Positions 60,504 through 64,000 of a stretch of DNA of 64,000 bases are shown here, one piece after another. Both the position numbers and the translations under genes were made by a program. Location of the stretch: assembly GCA_963851405.1 (NCBI GenBank), contig CAWKPB010000007.1, forward strand, positions 186,001-250,000. The letters are read 5' to 3'. Source of the stretch: JANPBY01 sp963851405. GTDB lineage: Bacteria > Actinomycetota > Actinomycetes > DATJPE01. Below the pieces are notes generated by a model, which ran no database searches, was not told where the DNA came from, and was given only the letters and a program-made list of their open reading frames with translations. Within the stretch, counting starts at the first letter, position 1. Each line of letters starts with the position of its first letter.

Positions 60504-62628
60504 CGAGCTGGTCGCGCAGATTCTCAGCCAGGGTGTCCAGCTCTATGGCGGCCTGTTGGGCTGCGGCCGCGTCAGGCGGGTGGGGCGCGTACGCGGCCTC
60601 GCTCACGGTCTCGAAGGGGCGCGGTTGTCCCCTCAGGCGGCGGCCGAGTTCGGTGGGCGTCTCCGCTGGCTCCCGCCCGACGCCAGCGCCGACCAGGATG
60701 CGTTCGAGCCGGTGGAAGGCGGCCAGGGGTTCGGCTGGTGGGCGATCGCCTGTCGCTTCATCGACCGCCCCTCGCGGGCGAAGGCGCCGTCCTCGTCCCC
60801 AGAGTCCCCGCTGGGGCCACCCTCGGGTGCGAGTCAGCCCTACCGTCAGGACGATGACGAGCACGGCGGCGGCCACCCGCGCCTGAATCGACAGATCAGC
60901 GAACCAGGACCGCAGGCTCCCGGCCACGCGATCGAGGCGGTTCTGGTCGATCGTCGCCAAGGTGGCCCCGGCCGTGGGATCCGAGCTCACCCAACCAAGG
61001 CCCGGGATCCACGCCTCTACCCACGCGTGGGCCTGGTTGACCCGCAGGGTGCGCCACGCAGTGCTCGACCCCTCCGGCTCGCTGGAGAAGCCGGTGACGA
61101 CTCGGGCAGGGATGCCTGCGGCGCGCAGGAGAACGGCCTCGGCGCTGGCGAAGTGCTCGCAAAACCCCAACTGCGAGTCGAACAGGAAGTCGTCGACGAC
61201 GTCCTCGTCCGGCGGCGTGACCGGGGAGTCAAGGGTGTAACGGGCGTTCGCGCGTACGTAGCGCTCAACGGTTCGGATGGCACCGAGACCTCCGTCGGTC
61301 GAGGCGACGAGCGAGACCCCCAGCTCGCGGACGCGCGGGGGCAACGTGTTAGGCAACTGGGTCCAGACCTGCCCCGGCCGGACTTGATCGCTGGGCTGGT
61401 CGCCAGAGGCAGCCGAGACCTGATCGGCGCTGGGGATGGTCATGGCGTCGACCAGATAGGTGACCTGCGGGTTCTTGACCAGATACGGGTCCACATTCCA
61501 CGCAGCCGAGGGCTGGAGCTGAAGTGCTCCGGGCGTATCAAGCACCGGCCCGCGGGCCCGGACGAAGACGGGCCTCCCCGGAGCCACGATGACTCCCGTG
61601 AAGGCCTCGGTGGCCGCCACGGGGTAGGTCGTCGTAGGTCCGGGTGGAACCGGCCCCTCTGGTGGGGGCGGGACGATGAGGTCCTGCGGTGCGATCTCTG
61701 TGTAGCTACCGGTGCCACCGCCCGGGGTGGACCACCACGTCCCACCTTCGTATGTGTCGTAGACCGTCCCGCGCCACAGAGAGGGCGAGCTGTCTGGGAC
61801 GAAGGCGACCGGGTCAGTGGTGAGGTCTCCGCGCACCCGAAGGTCGAGGGCCCCACTGGAGTACGAGCTCACGCTTCGACCCGTCCCGGGCCCAGTCGCC
61901 GTGTTCGTGGCCGTCGAGCCCCCCGCTAGCCGGTCGCGTAGCTGCGAGCCATCGGGGACCGGGACGATGAGCATCACCAGGACGGTCACGGCGCCGACGG
62001 TGAGGACGGTTCGGATCAGAGCCCCTGCGTGGTGCGGCGCCCGCGTAGTCCTAGGTGGTGGCGCGAAGACCTGCGCTGCGCTCGCCTGCTGGGCCGAGTT
62101 CATCACCACGATGCCGCCCAGGACAGCCGTCAGACCGACGACGACCGGGACAGCAACCACCACACCTGGCGTGGTGGTTGCGGCCAGGACGAGCATGAGG
62201 CAGCCGACGAGAAGTCCCACGGCGAGGTCGCGCGATCGATCGTGAACGAGTGCGTGTGCGACGCAGAGACCAAGCAGCGCCTCGGCGAGGACGACCGAAG
62301 TGTCTTGGTTCCCGGCTGGGCCGGCTACGAGCGCGAGCAGGACCAGGGTCAGGACCCCAAAGCTCGCGATCCGTCGAAGGGTCTGACCGGCGTCCTCGCG
62401 CCACGAGTACGCCAGCGCCTCCGCGCCAGCGACCGCGGCCAGCCCCGCACCAGCCAGCAGAGGTGGCAGTAGCCCCACCAGCGCCAGGGCCATGAGCCCG
62501 CACGCGTCAACCGCGACGACCAGGAGCCGAAGGGTTCTGAGTGGTCCGGGATCGAGCGCACCGTCGGCGAGCGCCTTGGGCTGCAACGACGAGGTTTTGC
62601 AGCGCGGGTCGCTCGTTCGTTCCGTCAT
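60490..62628 (-). CDS. Transglutaminase-like membrane protein (TgpA family)
   Basis: 712 aa from ATG 62628 (MTERTSD). Five to six N-terminal helices, a long extracellular region, then transglutaminase core: FCEHFASAEAVLLRAAGIPARVVTGF (Cys), NQAHAWVEAWIPGLGWVSSDPTAG (His/Asp), a last helix and a C-terminal tail. Start overlaps the DUF58 stop (ATGA). Third gene of the MoxR-DUF58-TgpA module. Confidence 0.88.
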   Translation of the reverse strand: MTERTSDPRCKTSSLQPKALADGALDPGPLRTLRLLVVAVDACGLMALALVGLLPPLLAGAGLAAVAGAEALAYSWREDAGQTLRRIASFGVLTLVLLALVAGPAGNQDTSVVLAEALLGLCVAHALVHDRSRDLAVGLLVGCLMLVLAATTTPGVVVAVPVVVGLTAVLGGIVVMNSAQQASAAQVFAPPPRTTRAPHHAGALIRTVLTVGAVTVLVMLIVPVPDGSQLRDRLAGGSTATNTATGPGTGRSVSSYSSGALDLRVRGDLTTDPVAFVPDSSPSLWRGTVYDTYEGGTWWSTPGGGTGSYTEIAPQDLIVPPPPEGPVPPGPTTTYPVAATEAFTGVIVAPGRPVFVRARGPVLDTPGALQLQPSAAWNVDPYLVKNPQVTYLVDAMTIPSADQVSAASGDQPSDQVRPGQVWTQLPNTLPPRVRELGVSLVASTDGGLGAIRTVERYVRANARYTLDSPVTPPDEDVVDDFLFDSQLGFCEHFASAEAVLLRAAGIPARVVTGFSSEPEGSSTAWRTLRVNQAHAWVEAWIPGLGWVSSDPTAGATLATIDQNRLDRVAGSLRSWFADLSIQARVAAAVLVIVLTVGLTRTRGWPQRGLWGRGRRLRPRGAVDEATGDRPPAEPLAAFHRLERILVGAGVGREPAETPTELGRRLRGQPRPFETVSEAAYAPHPPDAAAAQQAAIELDTLAENLRDQLGDHD

Positions 62629-63758
62629 GGCCGAGCGACCGATGCGTGGGTGGGTGGGCGCGGCGGCGCCGTCGGCCGCCCGTCCATGGCACTCGCGAGG
62701 GCGACACCGTGCAGGCCGAATTGTTCGTCGAGACGGGCCCAACCTTGCTGCGTCAGCCCGGGAGCGATCACGGTGACCAGGCCCCCGGATCCGGCAGCCT
62801 CCGCGGCACGCCGCGTCAGGTCGGCGGTGGGCCAGCCGGCAGGTGCCAGCACGGCGCAGCCATCGAGCACCCCCTCGGCGCTGGCGCCGAGAAGCGAGTC
62901 GTGCTCACGCTGGTCGGCGAAGAGATTCACCTCGTGACCGGCGCGCACGCCTTGAAGGGCCAGGGAGGCCAACAGGCTCACGCCATTCTCCCAGGCGACC
63001 GCGTCGCCTCCGGTGATGGCCAGCAGCGTGAGCGTCGCGCGGCGTGGTTGCTCATGCTCGCGCACGACGAGCGTTCCTCTGCGGGCGGTCGCACGCCAAT
63101 GCACCTGCCGAGCGTCGTCACCGGTCCGCCACTCGCGCAGGCCGCGCACGTCGGCGCCGTGGCGCACGGGCATGGCGCGGGCCCGGTCGCCACCTTCAGG
63201 TCCCAGTAGGCACAGCGGCGGCACATCGAGTAGGGCAGGCCGAACAACCACGAGGGCCATCAATTGCGCCGTGGCGGTGGATATCCGCAGGCCGTACGGC
63301 CCGGTGCTGGTCAGCCGCACCAAGTGGCCCGGCGTCACTCCGCGACCGTTGGCCACCCGTGGCACGGTGAGGGCTGTGCTTTCGCCCGGGCCAAGGCGCG
63401 GGATGAGCATCGTCATGTCGAGCAGGCCGTGCGTATGGTCCCGAAGGTGCCCGCCTGCGGTGGTCCGTCCGGTGGGGTTGGCGATGCTCACCTGGTGGTG
63501 CGTGATGTCGCCGTTGTGCGTGGCGTAGGGGTGTTCAACGCTGATGGTCAAGCCGATGAGGTTGGGTGACTCCAGCCAGGCAGCGATCAGGATGGCCGCG
63601 CTGAGCACGGCCAACAGGTGCAGCCAGACCCCGCCTGACAGCCAGGCGAGGCCCTCGAAGGCGCCGGCGAGAACAACCGGGATCAGCGCGTGCTTGGTCC
63701 ACCCACGGCGGTCCACGTGGACGACGGCGGTCGCGGACACGAGCTGGTCGCGGGGCAT
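62625..63758 (-). CDS. DUF58-domain protein
   Basis: 377 aa. Two N-terminal helices (HALIPVVLAGAFEGLAWL and LHLLAVLSAAILIAAWL), then DUF58: HGADVRGLREWRTGDDARQVHWRATARRGTLVVREHEQP. Partner of MoxR ATPase; the role in protein assembly or modification is unresolved. 8 bp after moxR. Confidence 0.9.
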   Translation of the reverse strand: MPRDQLVSATAVVHVDRRGWTKHALIPVVLAGAFEGLAWLSGGVWLHLLAVLSAAILIAAWLESPNLIGLTISVEHPYATHNGDITHHQVSIANPTGRTTAGGHLRDHTHGLLDMTMLIPRLGPGESTALTVPRVANGRGVTPGHLVRLTSTGPYGLRISTATAQLMALVVVRPALLDVPPLCLLGPEGGDRARAMPVRHGADVRGLREWRTGDDARQVHWRATARRGTLVVREHEQPRRATLTLLAITGGDAVAWENGVSLLASLALQGVRAGHEVNLFADQREHDSLLGASAEGVLDGCAVLAPAGWPTADLTRRAAEAAGSGGLVTVIAPGLTQQGWARLDEQFGLHGVALASAMDGRPTAPPRPPTHASVARP

Positions 63759-63765
63759 GGCAGGC

Positions 63766-64000
63766 TCACCCCCCGGTGGGGACGGCCACCTTGAGCACGG
63801 TCTCCTGCACCACTTGCTCGTCGAGGGTGAGTGAGCTGGGCTCCATCACGAGCCGGTGAGCGAGGACGGCCTTGGCGACGGCCTTGACGTCGTCCGGGGT
63901 GACGAAGTTCCGACCCTGACCGACCGCGCGGGCCTGCGCGACGCGGGTCAGGGCGATCGCGGCTCGAGCGCTACCACCCAGGTGCACGCGAGGGTCATGC
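63766..64000 (-). CDS. MoxR-family AAA+ ATPase, partial (C-terminal)
   Basis: Last 77 codons, open to the window edge. HLGGSARAAIALTRVAQARAVGQGRNFVTPDDVKAVAKAVLAHRLV is the lid domain of MoxR. First gene of the minus-strand module. The start lies beyond 64000. Confidence 0.88.
   Translation of the reverse strand, partial: HDPRVHLGGSARAAIALTRVAQARAVGQGRNFVTPDDVKAVAKAVLAHRLVMEPSSLTLDEQVVQETVLKVAVPTGG

Overview
The window is a high-GC chromosomal segment of an actinobacterium (class Actinomycetes). The signs are: GTG/TTG starts and ATGA/GTGA start-stop overlaps throughout, a histidine-utilisation operon of the Streptomyces type (hutU, M20 amidohydrolase, hutF, hutI), a three-piece transhydrogenase (pntAA/pntAB/pntB), a tadA-linked deaminase-associated protein, a CadI-type arsenic/cadmium gene, a VapB-like/LytR_C pair, and the SRP RNA-dnaX-recR-lysC-asd order. 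I cannot assign a genus. No phage, insertion sequence, CRISPR array or conjugative module is visible. The segment reads as core and niche metabolism.

Layout. 1-8.1 kb: cyclopropane fatty-acid synthase (cut by the window edge), two tandem nitrate/nitrite transporters (narK2 intact, narK1 frameshifted), a frameshifted Fe-S-type HTH regulator, rpiA, tRNA-Ser(GCT), a DoxX-like membrane protein, tRNA-Arg(ACG), and a small operon encoding a DUF169 protein and a ferredoxin/PCP_red-like protein, also full of single-base frameshifts. 8.2-17.9 kb: MarR regulator, small alpha/beta-barrel protein, thioesterase, secreted 5'-nucleotidase, drug exporter, a candidate CsoR-family regulon (AhpD-like, thioredoxin, csoR) with its operator, glutamate decarboxylase, SGNH hydrolase and a YbhB-like protein. 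18-25 kb: hutH-hutU-M20-hutF-hutI, converting histidine toward glutamate. 25-32.4 kb: exported proteins (EEP lipoprotein, L,D-transpeptidase, M14 peptidase), an amidase, and a C45 acyltransferase next to an ATP-grasp ligase. 32.5-37.7 kb: xylA-xylB, an MBL hydrolase, a class III aminotransferase and a SHOCT protein. 37.8-42.5 kb: transhydrogenase, upp, deaminase-associated protein, tadA, tRNA-Ser(CGA). 42.8-47.7 kb: a COQ4-motif protein, a TetR-ACT-GNAT fusion, a LapA-like protein and a second class III aminotransferase. 47.8-50.4 kb: arsenic/cadmium resistance (acr3-arsC-cadI divergent from arsR). 50.4-58.7 kb: LytR_C and VapB-like genes, tRNA-Ser(GGA), SRP RNA, dnaX, recR, lysC-asd and small conserved genes. 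58.7-64 kb: SulP transporter and a transglutaminase/DUF58/MoxR module (cut at the end).

The most unusual signals are: three copies of a shared hairpin element (CCACGACACGCCG arms) used as intergenic terminators; the TetR-ACT-GNAT fusion; the C45/ATP-grasp pair; the COQ4 zinc motif in a probable menaquinone-type organism; the CsoR-family regulator lacking the copper-site histidine beside thioredoxin and AhpD genes; a local cluster of eight single-base frameshifts; and four different intergenic tandem repeats. All calls come from reading the sequence. No database search was possible.
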